Below are positions 53,898-62,165 of a stretch of 64,000 nucleotides of DNA, one piece after another. The stretch spans positions 1-64,000 of the forward strand of contig NZ_WKJL01000023.1 in NCBI RefSeq assembly GCF_009674565.1, written 5' to 3'. The stretch comes from Duganella aquatilis. GTDB taxonomy: Bacteria > Pseudomonadota > Gammaproteobacteria > Burkholderiales > Burkholderiaceae_D. How positions within the stretch are numbered: the first letter of the stretch is position 1; each line of letters starts with the position of its first letter. The position numbers were made by a program, and so were the translations under genes. The notes under the pieces are model-generated. The model had not been told where the DNA came from. It saw nothing but the letters and a program-made list of their open reading frames with translations, and did no database searches.

Positions 53898-55220
53898 TCA
53901 CCGCCTGATCGCATGCAGACGATCCGCATACTCCTTAATCAGCAGCAGCGAAGTCACATCGGAGTCAAACACCGAATACAGTCCCTGCTCTTCCTGCGGC
54001 GGATCGCCGACAAAGTCATTCCCCGGCTTCCACCAGTAATCCGGATTGGCAGCACGCCCGGCGCCGCCCCACGCCCAGAAATTAAAGCCGGCAATCGGAT
54101 CACCCTTCTGCGCGCGCGTAGCGATGATCTCAAACACCTCCCGATAAAAGCGATCGCGAATCCTGGTCGTAGCCTTGATGCTGAACGACGGCCCATCGCG
54201 ATCCAGTCCAAACTCCTCCAGCACAATCGGCTTGCCCAGCTTCGCAGCCAGCTCGATATGCGAGTTCAGATAATCGCGGCTCTTGGCAATGGCGTTATCC
54301 CAGGTGCCGGTTGGATTGTTGGAATCGAACCAGCTCCAGTTCTTCGGCCACAAATGATAGGTCAGGTAATCGATATTCCTGGTGCGATGCGCGTCCAGGT
54401 ACAGCTGCGCATCCTGCGCCGAACCAGCCAGACCTTCGCTGCCGCTGCTGACCAGATGGTTCTTGTCCAGGCCATGAATGTAGCCCGCCACCTCATCAAC
54501 CCACTTGACGTAGACCGCCTTCTCCTCCGCCGTCGCCTTGCCGTTGCCCGGACGCGGCTCGTTGGCCAGCTGCCACGACAGGATGTGCGTATCCTCGGTG
54601 TACGGCTTGCCGGTGATGGTGTTGACGCGCCTGACGATCTTGGCGATGACGTTGCGATACTCCGCCTGCGCCGCAGCGTTGCGGTAGAAGCCCGCCGTCT
54701 TCTGCATATAGGTGTCGTAGTCCTTGGTCACGTTCGGGTCCAGCGCCGGCGTGCCTTCGAACCAGTTCAGGTACTGCGTCATGCCGCCCGACCACTGCCA
54801 GAAGTTGTTCAGGTAAAGCACCACCGTCATGTCGCGCTTGGCCACTTCCGCCATCAGGAAGTCCAGGCCGACGAGCAGGTTTTCATCGTACTGGCCAGGC
54901 GCGCTGGTGGTGGCCGGGCTGACGGCGCTATTCATCTCCGTCTTCTCGGACACCGCCAGCACACGCAGATTGTTGATGCCGATGGCCTTCATGTTATCCA
55001 GCTCTTTCAGCAGACGCGCGCGCTCGCCCACGCCACTGGCCGCGCCCAGGTAACCGCCGTACCAGAAGTTGGCGCCGGCGATGTAGTAAGCCTGTCCCTT
55101 GCGGGCGAAATGCGTTTTCTTGACGGTGACGAAATCGCCACCGGCGGCGGGCGCCGCCTCCACCATGCCGCAGGCGCCGATCATCAAAGCGGCGGCGCAG
55201 AATTTGTAGAGTTGTTTCAC
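53898..55220 (-). CDS. Exported GH5 beta-mannanase-like glycoside hydrolase
   Basis: 440 aa. Signal peptide about 1-23. GH5 (GH5_7-like) barrel with acid/base Glu221 (LANEPRPG) and nucleophile Glu336 (VLEEFGLDRDG), plus YHLWPKNWSW. It cleaves beta-1,4-mannan. The GTG at 55220 has GGAG 6 nt upstream and overlaps the symporter stop (GTGA), so the two are coupled. A cellulase or other GH5 specificity is less likely but not excluded. Confidence 0.88.
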   Translation of the reverse strand: MKQLYKFCAAALMIGACGMVEAAPAAGGDFVTVKKTHFARKGQAYYIAGANFWYGGYLGAASGVGERARLLKELDNMKAIGINNLRVLAVSEKTEMNSAVSPATTSAPGQYDENLLVGLDFLMAEVAKRDMTVVLYLNNFWQWSGGMTQYLNWFEGTPALDPNVTKDYDTYMQKTAGFYRNAAAQAEYRNVIAKIVRRVNTITGKPYTEDTHILSWQLANEPRPGNGKATAEEKAVYVKWVDEVAGYIHGLDKNHLVSSGSEGLAGSAQDAQLYLDAHRTRNIDYLTYHLWPKNWSWFDSNNPTGTWDNAIAKSRDYLNSHIELAAKLGKPIVLEEFGLDRDGPSFSIKATTRIRDRFYREVFEIIATRAQKGDPIAGFNFWAWGGAGRAANPDYWWKPGNDFVGDPPQEEQGLYSVFDSDVTSLLLIKEYADRLHAIRR

Positions 55221-56482
55221 GTTCCGCTCCTGTACATGCCTGCGTATTTGACGCCGAAGTAGAGGATGAAAGTGTAGCAGGCGGCCGGCACGAAGAACGA
55301 CCATTGCAGGCCGATGGTGTCCGCCAGCAGGCCCTGTGCGAACGGCACCAGCGCGCCGCCCACGATCGCCATGCACAGGATGCCGGAACCCTGGCCGGTC
55401 TGTTTGCCCAGCTTGTGCAGCGCCATGCTGAAGATGGTCGGGAACATGATGGAGTTGAACAGGCCCACCGCGATGATCGACCACATGGCCAGCTTGCCGC
55501 TGCCGAAGATCGCCAGCAGGATCAGGATGATGGAAGCGGACGAGTTGAACGCCAGCGCCTTGCCAGGGCTGACGTAGCGCATGACGACAAAGCCGATGAA
55601 GCGGCCGACCATGGCGCCGCCCCAGTAGTAGCTGACATAGTGCGCGGCCGAACTGGCCGGCAGGCTGGCGACATTCGCCTCGCCCAGGAAGTTGATCAGG
55701 AAGCTGCCGATGCTGACTTCACCGCCCACGTACAGGAAGATGCCGATGGCGCCCAGCAGCAGGTGGCGATGCGCCAGCACGCTGGTTTCGACCGACGACA
55801 CCACGCCGTCGTCCTCGGTGTGGCTGATCTTAGGCAGGCGCACGATCGCGAACAGCACGGCCAGCGCCAGCAGCGCGGCGGCCAATGCCAGGTATGGCCC
55901 CTGCACCGCCGCGGCTTCCTCGGCCTTGCTGCGTACCAGGCCGGCGATGGCCGGCGCGCCTTCGGACAGGATCAGGAAACCGCCCAGCGCCGGCGCAATC
56001 GTCGTGCCCAGCGAATTGAACGCCTGCGTCAGCGTCAGGCGGCTGGACGCGGTGGCCGGCGCGCCAAGCACCGTTACATACGGATTGGCCGCCACCTGCA
56101 GGATGGTGATGCCGCTGGCCAGCACGAAGAACGCCAGCAGGAACAGTGCATAGCCGCTGGTCGACGCCGGGAAGAACAGCGCGCAGCCGGCGGCGGCCAG
56201 CACCAGGCCACTCACCGCGCCGCGCTGGTAGCCGATGCGGCGGATCAGCATCCCGGCCGGCAGCGACACGATGAAGTAGGCGCCGAAGAAGCAGAACTGC
56301 ACCAGCATGGCCTGCACATAATTGAGCGTATAAATCGATTTAAGATGCGGAATCAACACGTCGTTTAGCGACGTAAGCAATCCCCACATGAAGAACAACA
56401 GGGTAATGATGATCAGCGGGACGGTATTGCCGCTTGCCGTATGCTCGTGCGGGCGCAAAGTTGCGGGTGCAACGTGTTCCAT
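55217..56482 (-). CDS. FucP-like MFS sugar:H+ symporter
   Basis: 421 aa, about 12 helices. MWGLLTSLNDVLIPHLKSIY and QVAANPYVTVLGAP are FucP-type signatures. It likely imports mannose, fructose or short mannosides to feed the isomerase and kinase encoded opposite. It is the first gene of the minus-strand half of the mannan locus, with a promoter and operator upstream. Confidence 0.9.
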   Translation of the reverse strand: MEHVAPATLRPHEHTASGNTVPLIIITLLFFMWGLLTSLNDVLIPHLKSIYTLNYVQAMLVQFCFFGAYFIVSLPAGMLIRRIGYQRGAVSGLVLAAAGCALFFPASTSGYALFLLAFFVLASGITILQVAANPYVTVLGAPATASSRLTLTQAFNSLGTTIAPALGGFLILSEGAPAIAGLVRSKAEEAAAVQGPYLALAAALLALAVLFAIVRLPKISHTEDDGVVSSVETSVLAHRHLLLGAIGIFLYVGGEVSIGSFLINFLGEANVASLPASSAAHYVSYYWGGAMVGRFIGFVVMRYVSPGKALAFNSSASIILILLAIFGSGKLAMWSIIAVGLFNSIMFPTIFSMALHKLGKQTGQGSGILCMAIVGGALVPFAQGLLADTIGLQWSFFVPAACYTFILYFGVKYAGMYRSGT

Positions 56483-56514
56483 CGATGTCTCCTCGTATGG
56501 TTTTTATCTTAATA

Positions 56515-56543
56515 ATTCTGCATGCCGGCTGCCACAGGGTCAA
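56515..56543 (-). promoter_or_regulatory. Promoter for the FucP-like symporter operon
   Basis: On the minus strand TTGACC (56538-56543), a 17-nt spacer and CAGAAT (56515-56520), 32 nt before the start codon. Operator 1 lies 24 nt upstream of the -35. Confidence 0.55.
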
Positions 56544-56566
56544 ACAACAAGCGTTTTTTGGCCCGA

Positions 56567-56587
56567 GTTTAGCAATCTTCACTAAAC
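56567..56587. promoter_or_regulatory. Operator 1: GTTTAG-N9-CTAAAC inverted repeat
   Basis: A 21-bp dyad with perfect 6-bp arms. A second site with identical arms and spacing lies 78 bp away in the same divergent region, so it is a likely LacI-family binding site. Confidence 0.7.
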
Positions 56588-56644
56588 AAGCCGAAAGCGG
56601 TGCGACACGGCGCCTGCGGCATCCGGATCGCTCAGCGGCGGCGT

Positions 56645-56665
56645 GTTTAGTAAATTACGCTAAAC
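56645..56665. promoter_or_regulatory. Operator 2: GTTTAG-N9-CTAAAC inverted repeat
   Basis: Same arms and 9-bp spacer as operator 1. It is 82 nt before the LacI regulator start. The 78-bp centre spacing is about 7.4 helical turns, which may allow looping. Confidence 0.7.
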
Positions 56666-56746
56666 TCCAATCGAAATTTGATGTGTCATTTGACCGTCAA
56701 TAGACGCTTATGCAAGACTTCATTCACACCGGAGGAGACACCAACA

Positions 56747-57775
56747 ATGGGCACCAACATCACGATCAGGGATATCGCCCGGGTCGCTGGCGTATCGGCG
56801 GGAACGATTTCACGCGCACTGAAAAATGAACCTGGCCTGACCGAAGCAACCCGCCAGATGGTGCTGGAAACGGCACGCGGTCTGGGTTACGATTTTTGCA
56901 AGCTGCGTCAGAAGCGCCTGCGCCGCCTGACCTTCCTGCTGCACCGCCAGCACAATACCGCTTCCAGCAGCCCGTTCTACTCGCCGGTGCTGCACGGCGC
57001 GGAGGAAGCCTGCCGCAAGCAGGGTATCGTGCTGTCGTTCATGGCGGTGGGGCCGGCTGATGGCCTGATCGACCAGATCCGCATGCACGCGCCGGACGGC
57101 ATAGTCTGCGCCGGCTTCTTCGAACCGGAAACCCTGAGCGCCCTGCGCTCGACCGGCAAGCAGCTGGTGCTGATCGACATGAAGCTGCGCGGCTACAGTT
57201 CCGTCAATCCGGACAATATGATGGGCGGCTACATGGCCACCAAACATCTGATCGACACCGGCCGCACCCGCGTGGGCTTCATTTCCGGTCCGCTGGCCCA
57301 CTACTCCATTCGTGAACGCGCGCGCGGCTACCGCCAGGCGCTGTTCGAGGAAGGCATCCTGGCCGATCCACGGCTGGAGGCCGGCCTGCCGGACGGCGTC
57401 GACCTGGAAACCGGCGCATGGGAAGCGATGGAACAGCTGCTGGACCTGCCGCATCCGCCGGACGCGGTGTTCTGCTACAACGACAGCGCGGCCCTGGTGG
57501 CCATGCGCTGCTGCATCGCCAGGGGACTGAAAGTTCCGCACGACATCGCGATCGTCGGCTTCGACGACATCTCGACCGCCGTGCTGGGCCACCGCCCGCT
57601 GACGACGCTGCGCATCGATAAAAAAGCATTGGGTGCGCTGGGCGTGGATATGCTGCTCAACGGCCCGCACGACGAGCCGGTGGAGAAGGTCTCACCGGTC
57701 GAATTAATCATACGCGCCAGCACCGTGACGGACGGCTGGCGACCGAAAAACCTGGTAACTTTCAAACGGACCTGA
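56747..57775 (+). CDS. LacI family regulator of the mannan/mannose locus
   Basis: 342 aa. HTH at about 4-24 (TIRDIARVAGVSAGTISRAL), hinge, then a sugar-binding core (GRTRVGFISGP, VGFDDISTA). The ATG has GGAGGAGA 8 nt upstream. It is divergent from the symporter and co-directional with the isomerase (TGATG overlap) and kinase. The inducer is probably a mannose-derived sugar. It likely binds the two GTTTAG-N9-CTAAAC sites and also controls itself. Confidence 0.93.
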   Translation: MGTNITIRDIARVAGVSAGTISRALKNEPGLTEATRQMVLETARGLGYDFCKLRQKRLRRLTFLLHRQHNTASSSPFYSPVLHGAEEACRKQGIVLSFMAVGPADGLIDQIRMHAPDGIVCAGFFEPETLSALRSTGKQLVLIDMKLRGYSSVNPDNMMGGYMATKHLIDTGRTRVGFISGPLAHYSIRERARGYRQALFEEGILADPRLEAGLPDGVDLETGAWEAMEQLLDLPHPPDAVFCYNDSAALVAMRCCIARGLKVPHDIAIVGFDDISTAVLGHRPLTTLRIDKKALGALGVDMLLNGPHDEPVEKVSPVELIIRASTVTDGWRPKNLVTFKRT

Positions 57776-58989
57776 TGATGGCCCCTGATTTCCGATCCCG
57801 CACCACCCTGCTGAACCACATCCGCCATACCAAGCAGTTTTACGACAAGCGCTGCATCGACCCGAGCGGCGGCCTGTATCACTTCTACAAAGACGACGGC
57901 ACGGTCTACGATGCGCACACCCGCCATCTGGTCAGCAGCACGCGCTTTGTCTTCAACTATGCGATGGCATGGCGGCAGTTCGGCGACGTGGAAGACCGTC
58001 AGCGTCTGCGCCATGCGCTGTCCTTCCTGCGCGAGGCGCACCGCGATCCGCACACCAACGGCTACGCGTGGGAGCTGGAATGGAAAGACGGCGTGCGCCG
58101 TGTGCTCGACGGCACCAACCACTGCTACGGCCTGGCCTTCGTACTGCTGGCCTACAGCCACGCGCTGATGGCCGGTGAGACCCAGGCCGCCGAATGGATC
58201 GGCGAGACCTTCGCGCTGATGGAGAAACGCTTCTGGGAACCGCAGCACGGCCTGTACGCCGACGAAGCAAGCGCCGACTGGTCGCGCGTGGACAGCTATC
58301 GCGGCCAGAACGCCAATATGCATGCCTGCGAAGCGCTGATCGCCGCCTTCGAGGCAACCGGCGAGCGCGCCTACCTGCTGCGCGCCGAAACGCTGGCGCA
58401 CAACATCACCATCCGCCAGGCCGCGCTGGCCGACAACATGGTGTGGGAACACTACCATGACGACTGGTCGGTGGACTCGGAGTACAACCGCAACGACAAG
58501 ACCAACATCTTCCGTCCGTGGGGCTACCAGCCCGGCCACCTGACCGAATGGGCCAAGCTGTTGCTGCTGCTGGAGCGCCACGGCGCGCAGCTGTCGCTCA
58601 ATCCGCGCTGGCTGCTGCCGCGCGCGGTGGAACTGTTCGACGCCGCGCTGGCCAAGGCCTGGGACCATGAACACGGCGGCATCTACTACGGCTTCGCACC
58701 GGACGGCAGCATCTGCGACGACCTCAAATACTTCTGGGTGCAGGCCGAGAGCCTGGCCACCGCCGCGTTGCTGGCATCGCGCACCGGCGAGGCGCGCTAC
58801 TGGACCTGGTACGACAAGATCTGGGCGTACAGCTGGGAGCATTTCGTCGATCATCAGTACGGTGCGTGGTATCGCATCCTCGGCGCGGACAACAGCAAGC
58901 TGACCGACGAGAAAAGCCCGGCCGGCAAGACGGACTACCACACCATGGGCGCCTGCTACGAAGTGCTTAACGTATTGAAGAAGGATTGA
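57775..58989 (+). CDS. AGE-family sugar isomerase/epimerase (mannose isomerase-like)
   Basis: 404 aa. The (alpha/alpha)6 barrel of the N-acylglucosamine 2-epimerase superfamily, with RFVFNYAMAWR, GTNHCYGLAF, RGQNANMHACEALIAAFEA and IFRPWGYQPGHLTEWAKLLL. The His/Glu/Arg pattern fits the aldose-ketose isomerases such as D-mannose isomerase (YihS-like). Two adjacent ATGs (57775, 57778) overlap the lacI stop. It likely makes fructose from mannose for the next gene. GlcNAc epimerase activity is not excluded. Confidence 0.85.
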   Translation: MMAPDFRSRTTLLNHIRHTKQFYDKRCIDPSGGLYHFYKDDGTVYDAHTRHLVSSTRFVFNYAMAWRQFGDVEDRQRLRHALSFLREAHRDPHTNGYAWELEWKDGVRRVLDGTNHCYGLAFVLLAYSHALMAGETQAAEWIGETFALMEKRFWEPQHGLYADEASADWSRVDSYRGQNANMHACEALIAAFEATGERAYLLRAETLAHNITIRQAALADNMVWEHYHDDWSVDSEYNRNDKTNIFRPWGYQPGHLTEWAKLLLLLERHGAQLSLNPRWLLPRAVELFDAALAKAWDHEHGGIYYGFAPDGSICDDLKYFWVQAESLATAALLASRTGEARYWTWYDKIWAYSWEHFVDHQYGAWYRILGADNSKLTDEKSPAGKTDYHTMGACYEVLNVLKKD

Positions 58990-58990
58990 G

Positions 58991-59890
58991 ATGTTTCCTT
59001 TATTTGTAGCGGCGGGCGAAGCGCTCACCGATATGGTGGTGCAGGACGGCGCGCAGGAGCATTGGCTGAGCAAGGTGGGCGGCTCGACGTGGAACGTGGC
59101 GCGGGCGATGGCGAAGCTGGATGTGCCGACCGCGTTCGCGGGCGCCATCAGCCGCGATGTATTCGGCGATGCGCTGTGGCAGGCGAGCGAAGTCGCGCGC
59201 CTGGATCTGCGCTTCCTGCAGCGCTATGACAATTCGCCGCTGCTGGCGATCGTGCACCGCACCGATCCGCCGGCGTATTTCTTCGTTGGCGATAACAGCG
59301 CGGATCTGCAGTTCGATGCGGCGCAACTGCCGGATGGCTGGCGCGCGCAGTGCAAATGGGTGCACTTCGGCGGCATCAGTCTGGCGCGCGAGCCGCTGGC
59401 GGGCAAGCTGGTGGCGCTGGCCGAGCAGCTCAAGCAGGAAGGTGTGCGGATCAGCTATGACCCGAACTACCGTTTGCTGATGGACGAGCGCTACGACGCC
59501 ACGCTGCGCCGCATGACGGCGCTGGCGGATGTGGTGAAGGTGTCGGAAGAGGATCTGGAAGGTCTGTTCCGGACCAAGGATATCGAAAGCGCTTTCTCTA
59601 CGCTGCGCGGCTGGAATCCGGCGGCGACGTATTTGTACACCAAGGGCGGCGCCGGCGCGTCGCTGCACATCGGCGACGAATCGTGGTCGCTGGCGGCGCC
59701 GAAGATCAAGGTGATCGACACCGTGGGCGCGGGCGACGCCAGCATCGCCGCGCTGGCGTGGAGCATGATGCATCGCGCCGATGCGGCGCCGTTGCAGCAT
59801 CTGCAGTTCTCGGTGGCGGCTGGTGCGGCGGCTTGTCTCGGGGTGGGAGCATCCCCTCCATCGTTGGCGGATATCGAAGCGCTTTTGTAG
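58991..59890 (+). CDS. PfkB-family sugar kinase (fructokinase-like)
   Basis: 299 aa. The ribokinase fold: N-terminal GGSTWNVARAMAKL (PfkB motif 1) and the C-terminal DTVGAGDASIAALA with catalytic Asp in GAGD. It starts 1 nt after the isomerase stop with AAGGA upstream. In this locus the expected reaction is fructose to fructose 6-phosphate, completing mannose catabolism. Other furanose substrates are possible. Confidence 0.9.
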   Translation: MFPLFVAAGEALTDMVVQDGAQEHWLSKVGGSTWNVARAMAKLDVPTAFAGAISRDVFGDALWQASEVARLDLRFLQRYDNSPLLAIVHRTDPPAYFFVGDNSADLQFDAAQLPDGWRAQCKWVHFGGISLAREPLAGKLVALAEQLKQEGVRISYDPNYRLLMDERYDATLRRMTALADVVKVSEEDLEGLFRTKDIESAFSTLRGWNPAATYLYTKGGAGASLHIGDESWSLAAPKIKVIDTVGAGDASIAALAWSMMHRADAAPLQHLQFSVAAGAAACLGVGASPPSLADIEALL

Positions 59891-59895
59891 TGTAA

Positions 59896-59912
59896 TTCGC
59901 GGTACCCGCGAA
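59896..59912. other. Short hairpin after the kinase gene
   Basis: TTCGCGG and CCGCGAA around TAC, 6 nt after the kinase stop. It has no T-run, but with the 30-bp palindrome just downstream it may form the end of the lacI-isomerase-kinase unit. Confidence 0.45.
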
Positions 59913-59932
59913 ACCCGCACTTCGCTGCGGCC

Positions 59933-59962
59933 AGGGTCCGACCCCGTACGGGGTCGGACCCT
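59933..59962. repeat. 30-bp perfect palindrome, copy 3
   Basis: AGGGTCCGACCCCGT is followed directly by its reverse complement. It has C/G in place of the T/A at one position of the other copies. A TTTCGTTTG run follows on the plus strand, so it could also end transcription. Confidence 0.8.
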
Positions 59963-59967
59963 TTCGT

Positions 59968-59996
59968 TTGAGGGTGAAGTCATACGCACGTAATAT
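59968..59996 (+). promoter_or_regulatory. Possible promoter for the TonB receptor gene
   Basis: TTGAGG (59968-59973), a 17-nt spacer and TAATAT (59991-59996), 51 nt before the receptor start. No Fur box is evident. Confidence 0.45.
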
Positions 59997-60047
59997 GGGA
60001 CCGATAGGATGGCGGGCTTTATACCCCGCTAACTACTTCAGGTTCTC

Positions 60048-62162
60048 ATGTCCTCGAAAAATCCTTTCGCTCCATCCCGTATTCAACTGGCCCTGGCCGC
60101 CGCCGGCCTGTGCGCTTTCCACATCTCCGCCATGGCGGAGGACATCGGTGGCGCGCTTTCCACGGTTGAAGTCAAGGCCACGGTCGAAAAGAAAAAACTC
60201 GGTGACAGCGTCAGCAGCGGCGCCCTGGGCCGCAAGTCGGAATTGGATACGCCCTTCTCCACCAAGGCCGTCTCCAGCGACGAAATCGAAGACCGCCTGG
60301 CCACCAGCATTTCCGAAGTCCTGAAGTACGACGCATCGGTCACCGCCATCTCGCCACCCATCTCCACCCACCCTGCCACCATCCAGATGCGCGGCCTGCG
60401 CCTCGATGACCTGAACGGCTACAAGGTCAACGGCCTGGCCAACATCAACCGCGGCACCGAGATGCCGCTGGAGATGTTCGAAAGCGTGGAAGCCATGAAG
60501 GGCCTGACCGGCTATATGTACGGCTTTGGTTCGCCGGGCGGCATCGTCAACTACGTCACCAAGCGCCCGACCACCGACAAGAGCTTCAGCGCAGCGATGG
60601 GCTATCAGGAAGGCGGCGCGATCAAGGAACACATCGACATGGGCGGCCGCCTCGGCGAGGAAGGCGACTTCGGTTATCGCCTGAACCTGCTGCACGAAGA
60701 CGGCGACCTGAAACAGGAAAGCGGCTCGATCAAGCGCAACGCCGCCGGCCTGAATCTGGAATGGCGCGTGACCAGGGATCTGGCCCTGACCTACGACGCG
60801 ATTTACCAGCGCCGCCGCAGCGTCGGCGGCACCGACATCATCATTTCGCCTGGCCCGACGGTCTACAAAGTGCCTGCGCCGCTCGACGGCGACACCAAGC
60901 TGAATAGCATCGGCGCCGGCAGCGACGTCGAATACACGCTGGCCACCACCGGCGTCGAGTACCGCCTGGCGAACGACTGGGTGGCCAACGCTTCCTACCG
61001 CACCTCGGACTCCACCCGCGTGTACAAGAAGGACCAGTACTACCTGACCAGCAACGCCGGCGATTACCGCGACCGCATCACCTCCGAGCTGCACGGCTAC
61101 CACTTCGACCAGGTGCAGGCGACCGTCAACGGCAAGTTCGATATCGCCGGCCTGGGCAACGAAGTGATCGTCGGCGTGATGTCGCAGAACCTGGTATCGA
61201 CGTCGTCGGTGGTCACGCCGAAGACCTACGTCGGCACCGGCAACCTGTCGGCGCCAAGCATCATCAGCGCGGCCAGCGTCAACTACAGCGGCGGCACCTA
61301 CCGCGACGAAACCACGCGCCAGGAAGCGGTCTTCGCCAGCGACACGCTGAAGCTCAACGACGCCTGGTCGCTGCTGGCCGGCGCGCGCTACACGCAGTTC
61401 ACCGACAACGCCTACTCGACCAAGGGCGTGGTGACCGCCAGCTATCCGGCCGAGAAAACCACGCCGACCGTGGCGCTGATGTTCAAGCCGGCCGCCGACA
61501 CCACGCTGTACGCTAGCTACGTCGAGGCGCTGGAGCAGGCCGCATCCGCGCCGAGCACCACCGTCAACGCCAACCAGACTTTCGCACCGATCAAGAGCAA
61601 GCAGTCGGAAGTCGGCGTGAAGACGGAGCGCAGCTGGTGGAACGCCACCGCCGCCCTGTTCCACATCGAGCGCGGCGCGCAGTACACCAATGCGTCCAAC
61701 GTGTACGTGTCGGACGGCCAGAGCAAATACCAGGGCGTTGAGTTCAACACCGTGGTGCAGGCAACCAGGAATGTCTCGATCGAAGGCGGCATCATGCTGC
61801 TGGACGCGACGCTGGAAGACGCGGCGCCTGGCTACAGCGGCAAGCGCGCCGTCGGTGCGCCACGCCGCCAGGCTTCGGTGCAGGCCACCTGGCGCGAAGT
61901 CCTGCCAGGCCTGGCGCTGCACGTCGGTTCGCAGTACCTGGGCGAGCTGCCGATGGATGCGGCCAATGTGAACACGCTGCCGGCCTACACGCTGTTTGAC
62001 GCGGGCTTCAACTATCGTCACCGCTACTTCGGCAAGATGATCAGCGTGCGTGCGAATATCTCCAACATCGCCAACCGCAAATACTGGACCTACTATCAGG
62101 AGAACTACCTGAACATCGGCGCGCCACGTACCGCCAGCGTGAATGTTCGCGTAGACTTCTAA
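60048..62162 (+). CDS. TonB-dependent siderophore-type receptor
   Basis: 704 aa. Signal peptide ending AMAED, then a plug domain (TVEVKAT, DEIEDRLATSISEVLKYD, QMRGLRLDDLNG, GSPGGIVNYVTKRP) and a barrel ending in Phe (NVRVDF). The plug motifs match ferric-siderophore receptors, but the next gene is a phosphatase, so the ligand may be another iron or phosphate compound. It is followed after 3 nt by the phosphatase gene. Confidence 0.92.
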   Translation: MSSKNPFAPSRIQLALAAAGLCAFHISAMAEDIGGALSTVEVKATVEKKKLGDSVSSGALGRKSELDTPFSTKAVSSDEIEDRLATSISEVLKYDASVTAISPPISTHPATIQMRGLRLDDLNGYKVNGLANINRGTEMPLEMFESVEAMKGLTGYMYGFGSPGGIVNYVTKRPTTDKSFSAAMGYQEGGAIKEHIDMGGRLGEEGDFGYRLNLLHEDGDLKQESGSIKRNAAGLNLEWRVTRDLALTYDAIYQRRRSVGGTDIIISPGPTVYKVPAPLDGDTKLNSIGAGSDVEYTLATTGVEYRLANDWVANASYRTSDSTRVYKKDQYYLTSNAGDYRDRITSELHGYHFDQVQATVNGKFDIAGLGNEVIVGVMSQNLVSTSSVVTPKTYVGTGNLSAPSIISAASVNYSGGTYRDETTRQEAVFASDTLKLNDAWSLLAGARYTQFTDNAYSTKGVVTASYPAEKTTPTVALMFKPAADTTLYASYVEALEQAASAPSTTVNANQTFAPIKSKQSEVGVKTERSWWNATAALFHIERGAQYTNASNVYVSDGQSKYQGVEFNTVVQATRNVSIEGGIMLLDATLEDAAPGYSGKRAVGAPRRQASVQATWREVLPGLALHVGSQYLGELPMDAANVNTLPAYTLFDAGFNYRHRYFGKMISVRANISNIANRKYWTYYQENYLNIGAPRTASVNVRVDF

Positions 62163-62165
62163 GGT

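Noticed and set aside
59963..60047. Fur box ahead of the siderophore-type receptor
   Set aside because: No 19-bp GATAATGATAATCATTATC-like match is present.
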